DNA from: Chromatocurvus halotolerans
GTDB lineage: Bacteria; Pseudomonadota; Gammaproteobacteria; Pseudomonadales; Halieaceae
Assembly (NCBI RefSeq): GCF_004340525.1
Contig: NZ_SLWX01000002.1
Span: forward strand, 326,399 to 390,398
Direction: 5' to 3'
Length of the DNA stretch: 64,000 nt
The notes below the pieces were generated by a model that saw only the letters and a list, made by a program, of their open reading frames with translations, was not told the origin of the DNA and made no database searches. Below, in pieces: positions 53,054 through 62,419 of this stretch. Numbering within the stretch: the first letter of the stretch is position 1; every line of letters begins with the position of its first letter. The position numbers were made by a program, and so were the translations under genes.

Positions 53054-55330
53054 ATGCGCAAAAGCAGATTACCAAAGCTCAGGACCCGAGGCTGGCTTGC
53101 GGTAGGCATGGCATTGTGTGTGCTGGTGGTCCTGGCACTGCTCAGCCACAGAACAGTGCAGCAAAGTCGCGACAACGTCATGTACCTTGCGGACGAAGAC
53201 CTTCCCCTGCTGGTCAGCATACAGCAGCTCAACGTGAAGATGCTCAAGGCGCAGATGACCCTTTACAACTACTATCTGACGGCGGACAGTGCCCTGTTCG
53301 CCGAGCAGTTCCCACTGGAATTCGGCGCTTTGTCCGATACCTACAGAGCCATCGAAGCGGAAATCCCGCGTGCGCCCGGCCTCGGCTCGATCGGAGCTCT
53401 GGTTGATTCATTGCTCACGATCTCGACAAGGCTCGACGCTGTTATGCGGCAGACGCCCATCGACTGGGACCTGGCGAGGGAGATCCTCGATGAGATGGAT
53501 CCGGTGGTCAGGCAGCTGGATGAGGATAGTCTTCGTCTGGGCAGCTGGATCGGTGGACGAATCACCGCCGCCTCCCGGGAATCCCTGCAAAAAATCGAGA
53601 GAACCCTGCTTCTGATATCCGCACTGGGGCTGGCCTCGTTGATCGCTGCCGGGGTGATGGTGTGGACGAATGCCCGTCGCCTTGCGGCGATGGAGGAACA
53701 GCACAGGCTCGCAAGCTTCCCCGAGCAGAACCCGCGCCCGGTACTTGCACTCGACAGCGACGGCTCGGTGAGCTACACCAACACCAGCACTACCCGAATG
53801 GCCAACGACATCTTCCGCACGAGCGCTAGCCGCATACTGCCTCCCGACCTGGCGGGTCTGATTGCCAGGGCAAGGTCCACAGGTGAGTTTGTCACCGCGG
53901 ATTATCGACTGGCGGACCGCTGTATTCATATTGGTCTGCACTGGCTGGAGCGATGGCAGGAGCATCACGTCTTTCTGGAGGACATTACCGAGCGGGAGCT
54001 CGCGTTACAGAAGCTGCAGTATCTGGCCTTCCATGACGGGCTGACAGGCGTTCCGAATCGGGCGGCATTCGAGCGGGATGTCCAGCGACGAGTCGCCCAT
54101 GCCGGCCGCGGGATCCGGATTGCCACCCTGAAAATCAACCATTTCCAGGAAGTGATCAACCGCGGCGGGCACAGTCTTGGCGATGCCGCCGTACAATCGG
54201 TCGTCGAGCGACTGACGGATGCCATTGCCGCAGTGCCAGACGCACAGGCGACCCTGTACCGATTCGATGCCAATCTCCTGGCTCTCGTCTACCATGACCA
54301 CGCAGAGAAACCTGGAGTACCCGAGAGGCTATCAGCCGCGATGAAGGAGCCCTGCCACGCCAACGGGCATGAACTGTACCTTTCACTCAGCACAGGGATC
54401 ACCGAGCCCGTTGTTGCCAGCGATGTCGATACCTACGCGATTGATGAAATCCTGCGTCGGGCTGACCTTGCAATGAACGAGGCCAAGCATCTGGGTGGTG
54501 ATGGCATTGTGGTATTTGACCGCGACCTCGAGCTGCGACACCAATACCGCCAAACCTTGAAGAAGGGACTCAAGAACGCGCTGGCCAGGTCCGAGCTTCG
54601 TGTTTTCTACCAGCCGCAGATGCACCTGGAAAGCGGATTGATAACCGGGGCGGAAGCCCTGGTACGATGGCAGCACGAGGAGCTGGGGCAGGTGTCGCCC
54701 GCGGACTTCATTCCCGTCGCCGAGGATGACGGCCTGGTAGTTGAGATCGGTGCGTGGGTCATGCTCCAGGCCTGTCGGGAGTGCACGCGATGGTCGCAGT
54801 ATTACGGCCGGCCGCTGGCAGTCTCTGTGAATGTCTCGGCGCGGCAGATGCTGCACAGCAATCTGCTGCTGACCGTTGAACGCGTCCTGTCTGACTCAGG
54901 TTTGTCGCCTTCGCAGCTGGAGCTGGAAATCACGGAGAGCGTCGCCATCAGCGCTCGGGAATCAGTCGCCAGCCAGATGCAGGCGCTGGTTTCCATGGGT
55001 GTGACAATCGCCCTCGACGACTTCGGCACTGGCTATTCGTCCCTCAGCTACCTGAACCTCCTTCCGGTGAACAATCTCAAAATCGATCGGTCGTTCGTTC
55101 AGGGACTACCGCAGGACAACGTTCAGGCGTCCTCCGTTCGGGCGATCATCGGCCTGGCGCGGAACCTGGGTCTGGGCACGATCGCGGAGGGCGTCGAAAC
55201 CCGGGCGCAGTCTGACTGCCTGGCGAGACTCGGCTGCCAGATTATTCAGGGTTACTGGCTTGGAAAACCCATGTCGGACGTCCAATTCAGGGAGTTTCTT
55301 TCCGGTCGTCGTTCGCTGCTCGCTGTGTGA
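53054..55330 (+). CDS. Membrane-bound EAL c-di-GMP phosphodiesterase with degenerate GGDEF domain
   Basis: A 758-residue protein: two membrane segments flank a periplasmic helical region (about residues 15-200), then a PAS-like part, then GGDEF-like and EAL domains. At the GGDEF position it reads RFDANLLALVYHD, so cyclase activity is lost. EALVRWQHEE, ELEITESVA, ALDDFGTGYSSL, KIDRSFVQ and IAEGVETRAQ in the EAL domain are intact. It should therefore degrade c-di-GMP. It follows CcdA by about 25 bases. Confidence 0.93.
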   Translation: MRKSRLPKLRTRGWLAVGMALCVLVVLALLSHRTVQQSRDNVMYLADEDLPLLVSIQQLNVKMLKAQMTLYNYYLTADSALFAEQFPLEFGALSDTYRAIEAEIPRAPGLGSIGALVDSLLTISTRLDAVMRQTPIDWDLAREILDEMDPVVRQLDEDSLRLGSWIGGRITAASRESLQKIERTLLLISALGLASLIAAGVMVWTNARRLAAMEEQHRLASFPEQNPRPVLALDSDGSVSYTNTSTTRMANDIFRTSASRILPPDLAGLIARARSTGEFVTADYRLADRCIHIGLHWLERWQEHHVFLEDITERELALQKLQYLAFHDGLTGVPNRAAFERDVQRRVAHAGRGIRIATLKINHFQEVINRGGHSLGDAAVQSVVERLTDAIAAVPDAQATLYRFDANLLALVYHDHAEKPGVPERLSAAMKEPCHANGHELYLSLSTGITEPVVASDVDTYAIDEILRRADLAMNEAKHLGGDGIVVFDRDLELRHQYRQTLKKGLKNALARSELRVFYQPQMHLESGLITGAEALVRWQHEELGQVSPADFIPVAEDDGLVVEIGAWVMLQACRECTRWSQYYGRPLAVSVNVSARQMLHSNLLLTVERVLSDSGLSPSQLELEITESVAISARESVASQMQALVSMGVTIALDDFGTGYSSLSYLNLLPVNNLKIDRSFVQGLPQDNVQASSVRAIIGLARNLGLGTIAEGVETRAQSDCLARLGCQIIQGYWLGKPMSDVQFREFLSGRRSLLAV

Positions 55331-55688
55331 GGGCCACCTGTAGTTCCCCGGGAAAGTCTTTCATCGTGAGATTCCGCGACCACTGAGGAGCCTATAACGG
55401 AACGCACGCTGTGCCCGCGCTGATGGCGGGTAGCCGGTAGCGGACTTTACACCCATTGGGATTGGTCAAATCGAGAAAGGCTGGATTCATTCTCCTCAAG
55501 CGGTTTTGTTTCAAAGCCGGCACTCTTGCCAGGAGCTCGGATATGAAATATCGGTAATGATGATTGGTGCACGTAACAGACTTTTAAAAATGGCGCTAAT
55601 AAGACGCGCACGGTCTGTGCACAAATTCCTATACCTATCAGGTGTTAGAAAATGGCAAGAGATCTACGCCAGGTCGAGGGCATGGAGA
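55331..55688. other. Gene-free boundary of the integrative element
   Basis: About 360 bases after the EAL gene. I see no tRNA and no intact gene. Reading frames that cross the AlpA-like gene on the other strand look like shadows. The stretch may contain one end of the integrated element, but I cannot find a repeated attachment site. Confidence 0.3.
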
Positions 55689-55895
55689 TTATGGCTTGGC
55701 GGCCTCGCGCTCGCCTCTCTGTATAGCATCGAGGCATGCGCGAAGATCGAATCTTGTTGAGTTCGGCCCTATACGCATTGGCGGCGGCAGCGTGCCCTCG
55801 CGAACCCAGCGCCAGATTGTCGAGCGATCAACATCGAGTGCGACGGCCAAAGTCCTGTCCTTGACCAGCCGGATCGGAGTTACGGTTTCTGGCAT
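55689..55895 (-). CDS. AlpA-like small helix-turn-helix regulator
   Basis: A 68-residue protein, MPETVTPIRLVKDRTLAVAL followed by DRSTIWRWVREGTLPPPMRIGPNSTRFDL. This is the winged helix-turn-helix of AlpA/excisionase-like regulators, which control integrase activity on phages and integrative elements. The integrase gene lies 290 bases upstream on the same strand. No other element genes are intact nearby. Confidence 0.75.
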   Translation of the reverse strand: MPETVTPIRLVKDRTLAVALDVDRSTIWRWVREGTLPPPMRIGPNSTRFDLRACLDAIQRGEREAAKP

Positions 55896-56184
55896 GACGT
55901 GTCGTCCTAATAAGTTATGCAGGCCGTTGGATGTTGCATTGAACGTGCGTCAGATTCGCCATTAAAACACGGCTCCCTGCGTCGCGATTTTTACGCTGCT
56001 CACGTTCAAGGAGCTCGAGGTTGGATAAAAACGGCAAGTTAAAACCCGATCCATCTCGGCATATAATTTGCCGAATATATTCTGACACCGAAAACTGGCG
56101 TCAAGAGGTGTGCATGTACGCCGGAACTATCCGCGTTAAGCCCGACTGAACAGGGCAGTGTTAAAATGTAATGCCTGATTCTCC

Positions 56185-57453
56185 TTATTCATCAGCGGCC
56201 GAATCTTTGCCGGCGGACGTCACAGCATCGCAGTATCGCTGCCAGTCGATCATGAGTTCTCTTCGCTTTTCCACGAGTTCGGAGCGGGCGTAGGCTGCGC
56301 GAGTCGCATCACTATTGACGTGCGCCAACGCCAGCTCGGAAACCTCATCAGCATACGTCGTGTGTTCCCTTGCCCAGTCCTTAAAGCTGGACCGCAGACC
56401 ATGGGGGTCAAAGTCATAGCCCATGCGTTTTACAAGTGACCGTAGAAAGTTGTCGGAAGGAATTTCACCCCGCTGTGTGAAAACTGCCTCATGACCCCTT
56501 TGCGCCGCGCCTATTATTTCTAACGCCCGCGGGGGCAGGGGAACCGTGTGAGCTTTCCCCGACTTCATTTTTTCGGCAGGAATACGCCAGAGCTTTTCTT
56601 CCAGATCGAGCTCCTTCCAGGTCACGCCAAGCTTTCCAAGCCGTTTATCACCAATGACCTCGGATGACCGGGCAGCAGTAAGGAGCATGAACTCAAGGGC
56701 AGGGGCTGCCTCACCTTTGCGATCACGGAGTTTTGCGACGAACGCTGGCACCTCACGGACGGGGAGCGCCCTGAAGTGCCGGCGCGTGCGGATCCTCCCA
56801 GCCTCCGGAAGAGCGCCCCTCAGAGACTCTTTCCAGCTCGCTGGATTGGTGCCATCCCTGTAGCCTTCCCTGGCGCACCTGTCGAGAATATTTTCCATGC
56901 GAGCGCGAACGCGGGTTGCAGTCTCAGTCTTTTCTTCCCAGATGGGACGCAGCACCGCAAGAATGTCTTCGCGAGTAATTGCACGCACAGGCACCGTACC
57001 CATATGGGGATTCGCATAGGTTTCCAGGCTGGATCGCCATTGCTTGGACTGGCGAGCGTTACGGAATTCCTTTTCCTTGATAGCGATGAATCGGTCGGCT
57101 GCCTCAGCGAAGGTGACCGTGGTCCGCTGGACCTCAAGCAGTGCTTTCCTGGCTTCCTTCCTGGAGTCGATGGGGTTCACCCCCAGCGAGATTGTGTCAC
57201 GCGCTTCCTGAGCCTTCCTGCGTGCGTCCGCCAAACTTACGGCAGGGTAGGGACCCAGGCCAATATGCCTCCGCCTGCCACCGATCAGCGTCCGCAGAAG
57301 CCAGGACTTGCTGCCACTTGGGGTGACCTGTATCAGCAGACCTGGAACGCCACCGACAGGGTGCATGGATTTGTAGGGATTGCCATCGCCTCCGACACCG
57401 GGCCCAAGGCGTCGAACTTCGGTAGCACTCAACGCTCTCGCTCTACGCGGCAT
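56185..57453 (-). CDS. Tyrosine site-specific integrase
   Basis: A 422-residue integrase of the P4/prophage-CP4-type. The N-terminal DUF4102-like arm-binding domain includes LLRTLIGGRRRHIGLGPYPAVSLADARRKAQEAR. Catalytic residues are apparent: TAARSSEVI (Arg), HGLRSSFKDWA (H-x-x-R), and LAHVNSDATRAAYAR with the final nucleophile Tyr. It inserts or excises an integrative element at an attachment site. I cannot identify the site in this sequence. Confidence 0.93.
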   Translation of the reverse strand: MPRRARALSATEVRRLGPGVGGDGNPYKSMHPVGGVPGLLIQVTPSGSKSWLLRTLIGGRRRHIGLGPYPAVSLADARRKAQEARDTISLGVNPIDSRKEARKALLEVQRTTVTFAEAADRFIAIKEKEFRNARQSKQWRSSLETYANPHMGTVPVRAITREDILAVLRPIWEEKTETATRVRARMENILDRCAREGYRDGTNPASWKESLRGALPEAGRIRTRRHFRALPVREVPAFVAKLRDRKGEAAPALEFMLLTAARSSEVIGDKRLGKLGVTWKELDLEEKLWRIPAEKMKSGKAHTVPLPPRALEIIGAAQRGHEAVFTQRGEIPSDNFLRSLVKRMGYDFDPHGLRSSFKDWAREHTTYADEVSELALAHVNSDATRAAYARSELVEKRRELMIDWQRYCDAVTSAGKDSAADE

Positions 57454-57940
57454 GCCCGTTCCTCGTTAACTTGCTTTCCCGACGTAGTTACATATATTCG
57501 GCGTTGGGTAGTGATTAATCGGAGACGCTCTATGCGATTTGTGCGAAGCAGGATCCGAACTCGGTGCGCCGATCCAACCTATCAACCTGCCTACCAAAAA
57601 TAATAGCATTGGATGCGACGAAGAGCGACAATATGAAACAGGCGCGAAACAAAAAAATGCTTTCAAGTCAGATATATGAGATAAAAAAGCTAATAGAAAC
57701 AGAACGTTAGGATCACTATCTGGTGGCCTCCCTCACCGCCATTACCTCAATAAAAACAATAACCTACGATACAAAAAGCCACCAACCTACCAACCTACCA
57801 ACCTACCAACCTACCAACCTGCCTACCAATAAATAAATAGTGCTTTTGCTGATTCGCGCAGCGGAATGGTCCTTGTTGAAGCACTGGCCCGCTAACAGCT
57901 TTTTGAACCGGCGAGATCAGGCTAGGTTGTGTTAGTCCTG
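57454..57940. other. AT-richer non-coding stretch of the integrative element
   Basis: About 490 bases. It includes a segment CAACCTATCAACCTGCCTAC near 57576 that is nearly repeated at the end of the tandem array around 57805-57835, each followed by an A-rich AATAAATAG-type tail. No gene is evident. These repeats may be recombination-related, but an attachment site is not shown. Confidence 0.35.
57781..57820 (+). repeat. Five tandem copies of an 8-bp unit
   Basis: The unit ACCAACCT is repeated five times without change, followed by GCCTACC. Its function is unknown. It lies inside the gene-poor part of the integrated element. Confidence 0.85.
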
Positions 57941-58519
57941 TAACATTGAGGACAGGCGCCTGTCCTGGGCGGCACGCGGGCTGCTGGCCTACCTGCTGTC
58001 GCGTCCCGATGACTAGCGCGTGCGGGTCAATGACCTGAAGAAACGCGGTGATCTCAGGCGCGACGGCTGCTACAAGCTGTTGCGGTAACTGCGCGCTGAC
58101 GGCTACGTGTCCTTCGAGCCCACACGGGCTTCCCGCGGACGCATGCGCGACCGAACCTACATCGTTTCCGAGGTACCGCATACGGCTTTGCCGGAAGCGG
58201 TCACGCCGGATACGGCACGCCGCGTCCGGCAAATCTGGAAACATTACCTACTACAGACTTTCACTCATTAACAACTACAACAACCACACCGACTACCACA
58301 CAGCGGCAGGTCAAATAACGCGCTGCGGGCGAGTACTTACGATCCCCCGACTGGTTGCAGAAAGATATAAAGAAAAGGGCGCTGCGCCTGCTCAGCTATC
58401 TCGATCCAGCGGATGCTTATCTCGTCATCGATAAGTGGACAGATGCCTGGATGGCGGATGAGGTCCGGGCTGGCTATCTTAAGGCGCTGGTGAGGCGTTG
58501 TCGGGGAGGGGGGCCATGA
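57941..58519 (+). pseudogene. Broken helix-turn-helix replication/element protein
   Basis: The frame reads RLSWAARGLLAYLLSRPDD, then TAG where homologues have Trp, then RVRVNDLKKRGDLRRDGCYKLLR, then TAA and LRADGYVSFEPTRASRGRMRDRTYIVSEVP. Its probable C-terminal part follows as QKDIKKRALRLLSYLDPADAYLVIDKW. This is a helix-turn-helix protein common on plasmids and integrative elements. With two stops it is inactive. Confidence 0.7.
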
Positions 58520-58915
58520 GTTCGCACTTTGCGGGGGAGGTGCGGAGTAGCCTCTGACGGCAAGGCCTCAATGTCGACCTTAATCCTGTGCTGTCCGACG
58601 GCTGGAGGCTTTCTTCAGCTACCGCGCCTTAGATGCAGCGCAAATTAATGTATCGATTCACGTCATGCTCAGCGCTGGCTTATTGCGCTATCATGCCCTA
58701 AAAGAACTGGTTGGGCAGCCGAAGACCACTTAGATAGATAGCTCACGTGTGAAAGCGCTTTCGTTCTGCACATTGTAAAAGTATTGCGTTCCGATGCGAT
58801 TCAATCGTTGGGCCGAGGTTGGTTCAAATGTTTGCGCATAGCGCTTCGTTCTTCATCCGTGACAGGCCGGGACTTTAGGTTCAGAACAGGTGGTTGGTTG
58901 CAATGAAGGCACGCC
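58520..58915. other. Gene-free stretch between the element remnant and polymer genes
   Basis: About 400 bases with several stop codons in all frames. I recognise no gene or RNA here. It precedes a glycosyltransferase-like gene on the plus strand. Confidence 0.3.
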
Positions 58916-60112
58916 GTGGGTACCGTCCGCTATCATTCCGACATCGCTGCTACTTATCAGCCAGGAAACCCCTTGAGGTCGACGACCCGCATCGCTTTCT
59001 TCTTCAATCATGTAGCGGCCCATCAGGTCTATCACGGCGCTCCCCTGGCTTTTCAGTTATCGCTGATGGCACCACATTTGAGGGTGGTGATCATCAGCGC
59101 TTCGCTGGCGATTGAAGAGACCGTCCATCGGATAGCCCGCCTCTATCCGGGGCACCGGGTTTCTTTCGCGCGGGCCCATGTGCCGTGGTTGGTTCGCGTG
59201 GTAACGTCGGCAATGCGCCCGGTCAAGCTGGCCGAGAAAGATGCGATCCGGTGGTTCAGTCGGCGCCTTTTCCGCAAGTTTGACGTGGTGGTGGTCCCTG
59301 AGGCCAACAGCCTCAAGCTGAGAGGTTTCCCGGAGCTTTCCAATCTCAAACTTGTCTATACTCATCACGGAGCTGGAGACCGGAGTATCGGCTTTGATGA
59401 GAGGCACAAGGAGTTTGATCTCATACTATGCCCCGGCTCCAAGATCAGGGATCGGTTGGCAGGAGAACTCGGCATTCCTGTGAATCGTTTGGCGGTTACT
59501 GGCTACCCCAAATTCGATGTGGTGGATCAGCTTGACGTTGGGCAGCAGTTTTTCAAGGACGACAAGCCGGTGGTTCTCTACAATCCGCACTTCAGCAACC
59601 GGGAATCGTCGTGGCGCCAGTTTGGTATGCAGGTGCTGGAATTCTTTGCGGACCAGGATGAATATAATCTGATCTTTGCGCCGCATGTGTTGCTTTACGC
59701 CCGAGGTCTGCGTCACGGGGCGCGCTCCCTCAGGCGATTTTTCGGTCATCCCCGTCTACATGTCGACACGGGAAGCACCGCCAGCTTTGATATGACGTAT
59801 ACCAGAGCGGCCGATATCTATCTGGGTGATGTCAGCTCCCAGGTCTATGAATTTGTACGCTGTGAAAGACCGTGTATTTTCATAGATGCCGGCGCGAGTG
59901 AAGATCCGGCAAACCGCGTGCACCAGCGCATGGGGGAGGTTATTGGCAGCCTTCAGGACCTTCCCGAGGCTCTTGCCAGCGCGGCTGACAAACATCAGCG
60001 TATCTACTGCTCAGTGCAACGTGAACTGTTGCGATCGACGTTCGACGAGGCCGACGTGCCGGCGACAGAGCGTGGGGCGCGCGCTATTATTGAGTGGCTG
60101 GAAGACGCTTAG
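58916..60112 (+). CDS. CDP-glycerol glycerophosphotransferase-like protein
   Basis: About 398 residues from GTG 58916 (GAAGG upstream); TTG 58973 with AGGA upstream is another possibility and puts IAFFFNH close to the N-terminus. IAFFFNHVAAHQVYHGAPLAFQLS is typical of a family of bacterial CDP-glycerol/teichoic-like transferases. LVYTHHGAGDRSIGF, VTGYPKFDVV, and YLGDVSSQVYEFVRCERPCIFID fit its donor-site region. It may link phosphoglycerol-type groups to an envelope polymer. Confidence 0.75.
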   Translation: MGTVRYHSDIAATYQPGNPLRSTTRIAFFFNHVAAHQVYHGAPLAFQLSLMAPHLRVVIISASLAIEETVHRIARLYPGHRVSFARAHVPWLVRVVTSAMRPVKLAEKDAIRWFSRRLFRKFDVVVVPEANSLKLRGFPELSNLKLVYTHHGAGDRSIGFDERHKEFDLILCPGSKIRDRLAGELGIPVNRLAVTGYPKFDVVDQLDVGQQFFKDDKPVVLYNPHFSNRESSWRQFGMQVLEFFADQDEYNLIFAPHVLLYARGLRHGARSLRRFFGHPRLHVDTGSTASFDMTYTRAADIYLGDVSSQVYEFVRCERPCIFIDAGASEDPANRVHQRMGEVIGSLQDLPEALASAADKHQRIYCSVQRELLRSTFDEADVPATERGARAIIEWLEDA

Positions 60113-60151
60113 ACAGGCGTCAGCGGGATAGACGGTCTGTTGGTCGATGCG

Positions 60152-62419
60152 TCATTCCTTTGCACGATATCTGGTGTTTTTGTTTGCAGGCCGTTCGTCG
60201 GCGTGGCGACCAGTAAATTGCCGAGTGGCGATAATGGTGGCATAAAATCGCCTTACGCTGTCGCTGAAACGGGCGATGCTGTAGGTCTCTGCTGTGGTCA
60301 CGGCGGTCGCAGAGAGTCGCTTGTACAGGCGCGGATCTTCAAGTATCTGCTCAATCCGAGCGCACCATCGGGCGATATCCAGTGGCGTCTTGAAGCCGTT
60401 GACCCCGTCTTCGACGATGTCATCTATGCCGCTTGACCGCACTGCCACCACTGGCATTCCTGCCGCCATGGCTTCGATTATCACCATGCCCTGGGTTTCG
60501 GAGCGCGAGGCGAACAGGAACACCTCACCTGCCCGGCAGTAGAGCGGCATCTCGTCGGGTGCGATAGTGCCAAGTAAGATCACAGCGTCCTGCAAACCCT
60601 GCTGGCGGATTCTGCTTTCGATCCGGTTCCTTTCCGGGCCATCGCCGATAACCAGCAATCGAAACGCGTGATTGCTGTCGTTCTTCAGTTTTCTGATGGC
60701 GTCGAGCAGAAAGTCGATATTCTTTTCCTTGCTCAATCGGGAAATGCTGACAAGGATACGTTCACCGTTCGGTGCGTACTTGTTCCGCAGTTCCTCAACG
60801 GCATCTTTCTGAACGCTACGCAATCGGTCGATATCGATGCCGGTGGGTTGCACCAGCACCCTGCGCCTGACCCCAATGGTGCGCAGATACTCCTCTGCAG
60901 ATTCCGTCGGTACAATAACGCCATCACAGCGATTGGCGAAACGGCGAACAACAGCGTGCGACACCAGGTTGCGGAACAGCGGGCCCGGCAGGGGTACGTA
61001 GTGGGCGTAATGCTCCAGTCGTGTGTGGTACGTGTACACCACGGGAATACCCAGGCGTCGCCCTATGAACAGGCCGGCGCTGCCGAGCCAGAATGGATGG
61101 TGAACGTGGATAATATCGGGACGAAAGCGGTAAATTTGCCAGTACATGCTGACTGAGAAAACATTGGCCAGACGAAACTCCCTGTGCCTGCCCAGGGGAA
61201 GAAGTGCTCGCACACGAAGCACCTTGGAGTTCTCTGTATCAGCACCGGGGTAGCGGGGCGCAATAATCAGTACACTGTGTCCGAGTTGCACCAGTCCCCG
61301 ATGCAATCGTTGTATGGATATGGGGACGCCGCCAACGAAGGGAAGGTAGTTATTGGTAAACATGGCGACACGCAAGGTGGCGTCTTTAAATTCATCGGGA
61401 TCGACATCAAAGTCGGGATAATAGTCTGTGTCCGTAAAGATCCGACTGTGCAGCCAAAGCGCCAGGGCGATGAGCAGGCTGACCAGCAGGATAAAATTCA
61501 GGTAGCCCACGTAGAACAATGAATGGATGAAGAACCAGAAGCTTTCCAGGGTCAGCCATAACGGATGCTGGCCGAACTGAAGTCGCTGCTCCCGGATGAA
61601 GAACTGATCACCCTCGACGTGGATTGATACAAAATGGTAGTGGCTGCGCTCGTTATTAATGACCAGCCCGCCGGCGCCACCGGTGACAATATAGGCAGTA
61701 CCGCCATGATGTTGCTGATCGTACTGCGGCAAGGTAGCTGAGAATACTGCGCGCACCCCGGAGCCTTCGATCATATCTCTGAAGGGCTTGCGCTCAGCTT
61801 CTTCGAACAGATATTCGGTCGGCGGATCGAACAAGCCGGATCGCTCGACCGGATAGAGTGGATGTGCGCTGAAAAGAAACACATTGGTTTCGTCTGCGGC
61901 CGCCAGTTCTTCCTCCAGCCAGCGTTGTTGCCAGCCGAAATCCGTAGTGCCGGTGCTGTCAATGAAGACGAATCGACTATTGCCCGCCGCAAAGCTGAAG
62001 TGCAAGGGACCAAAGTGGTCGTAGAATCGAAAGCCGCCCAGCCGACTTTCTTCCTGAGGGCCGAAGGTCAGTACATAGGGCATATCGAGTCGTGCCAATG
62101 TGCGGTAGACAGCGCGGTATTTATCCTCGCCGCCGCTGGATACGGCGTTTCCGGCAGACACCACAAAGTCGTATCCACTCTGGTTCAGCCGGGGGATGAT
62201 CTTGCGTTCGAATATGCCGACGGAGTTACTGATATTGCCGACGACCGCAAAACTAAAGGCTTGACGCCCCTCAAGGACGGCTTCCAGGTTCTCCACCTGA
62301 ACGGCGTGCTCGGCGGCGAAATCCACCTCAAAGAAGTTGAGGTAGATTTTGTAAATCACTAACGTGCTCGCGAGGGCTAGGCTGAGCCAGTAGAGCCAGC
62401 GAAGGGCCTTACTTCGCAT
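60152..62419 (-). CDS. Membrane protein with degenerate metallophosphoesterase domain fused to a GT4 glycosyltransferase
   Basis: A 755-residue protein. An N-terminal membrane anchor is followed by a calcineurin-like domain, about residues 55-280. It shows VVGN, SAGN and FGPQEE where GD, GD and GNH(D/E) are normal, so metal-binding residues are lost. One or two membrane segments (near SLFYVGYLNFILLVSLLIALALWL) lead to a GT4 domain: NNYLPFVGGVPISIQRLHRGL, YHTRLEHYAHYVPLP and ASRSETQGMVIIEAMAAGMPVVA. It resembles diacylglycerol-type glucosyltransferases. It starts 11 bases inside the preceding gene. Confidence 0.85.
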   Translation of the reverse strand: MRSKALRWLYWLSLALASTLVIYKIYLNFFEVDFAAEHAVQVENLEAVLEGRQAFSFAVVGNISNSVGIFERKIIPRLNQSGYDFVVSAGNAVSSGGEDKYRAVYRTLARLDMPYVLTFGPQEESRLGGFRFYDHFGPLHFSFAAGNSRFVFIDSTGTTDFGWQQRWLEEELAAADETNVFLFSAHPLYPVERSGLFDPPTEYLFEEAERKPFRDMIEGSGVRAVFSATLPQYDQQHHGGTAYIVTGGAGGLVINNERSHYHFVSIHVEGDQFFIREQRLQFGQHPLWLTLESFWFFIHSLFYVGYLNFILLVSLLIALALWLHSRIFTDTDYYPDFDVDPDEFKDATLRVAMFTNNYLPFVGGVPISIQRLHRGLVQLGHSVLIIAPRYPGADTENSKVLRVRALLPLGRHREFRLANVFSVSMYWQIYRFRPDIIHVHHPFWLGSAGLFIGRRLGIPVVYTYHTRLEHYAHYVPLPGPLFRNLVSHAVVRRFANRCDGVIVPTESAEEYLRTIGVRRRVLVQPTGIDIDRLRSVQKDAVEELRNKYAPNGERILVSISRLSKEKNIDFLLDAIRKLKNDSNHAFRLLVIGDGPERNRIESRIRQQGLQDAVILLGTIAPDEMPLYCRAGEVFLFASRSETQGMVIIEAMAAGMPVVAVRSSGIDDIVEDGVNGFKTPLDIARWCARIEQILEDPRLYKRLSATAVTTAETYSIARFSDSVRRFYATIIATRQFTGRHADERPANKNTRYRAKE

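Noticed and set aside
55506..55760. Small plus-strand frame opposite the AlpA-like gene
   Set aside because: No recognisable features; the minus-strand frame has a clear AlpA-like helix-turn-helix.
57487..57493. TGTAAC near the integrase start
   Set aside because: At 17 bases the sequence is TTAACG; no match to the second block.
57781..57820. CRISPR or attachment-site array
   Set aside because: The unit is only eight bases with no spacers; no integrase-type core or flanking partner could be shown.
57945..57973. TGTAAC in the integrative element as a regulon site
   Set aside because: After 17 bases the second block reads GTCCTG, which does not fit. It also lies at the start of the broken helix-turn-helix gene.
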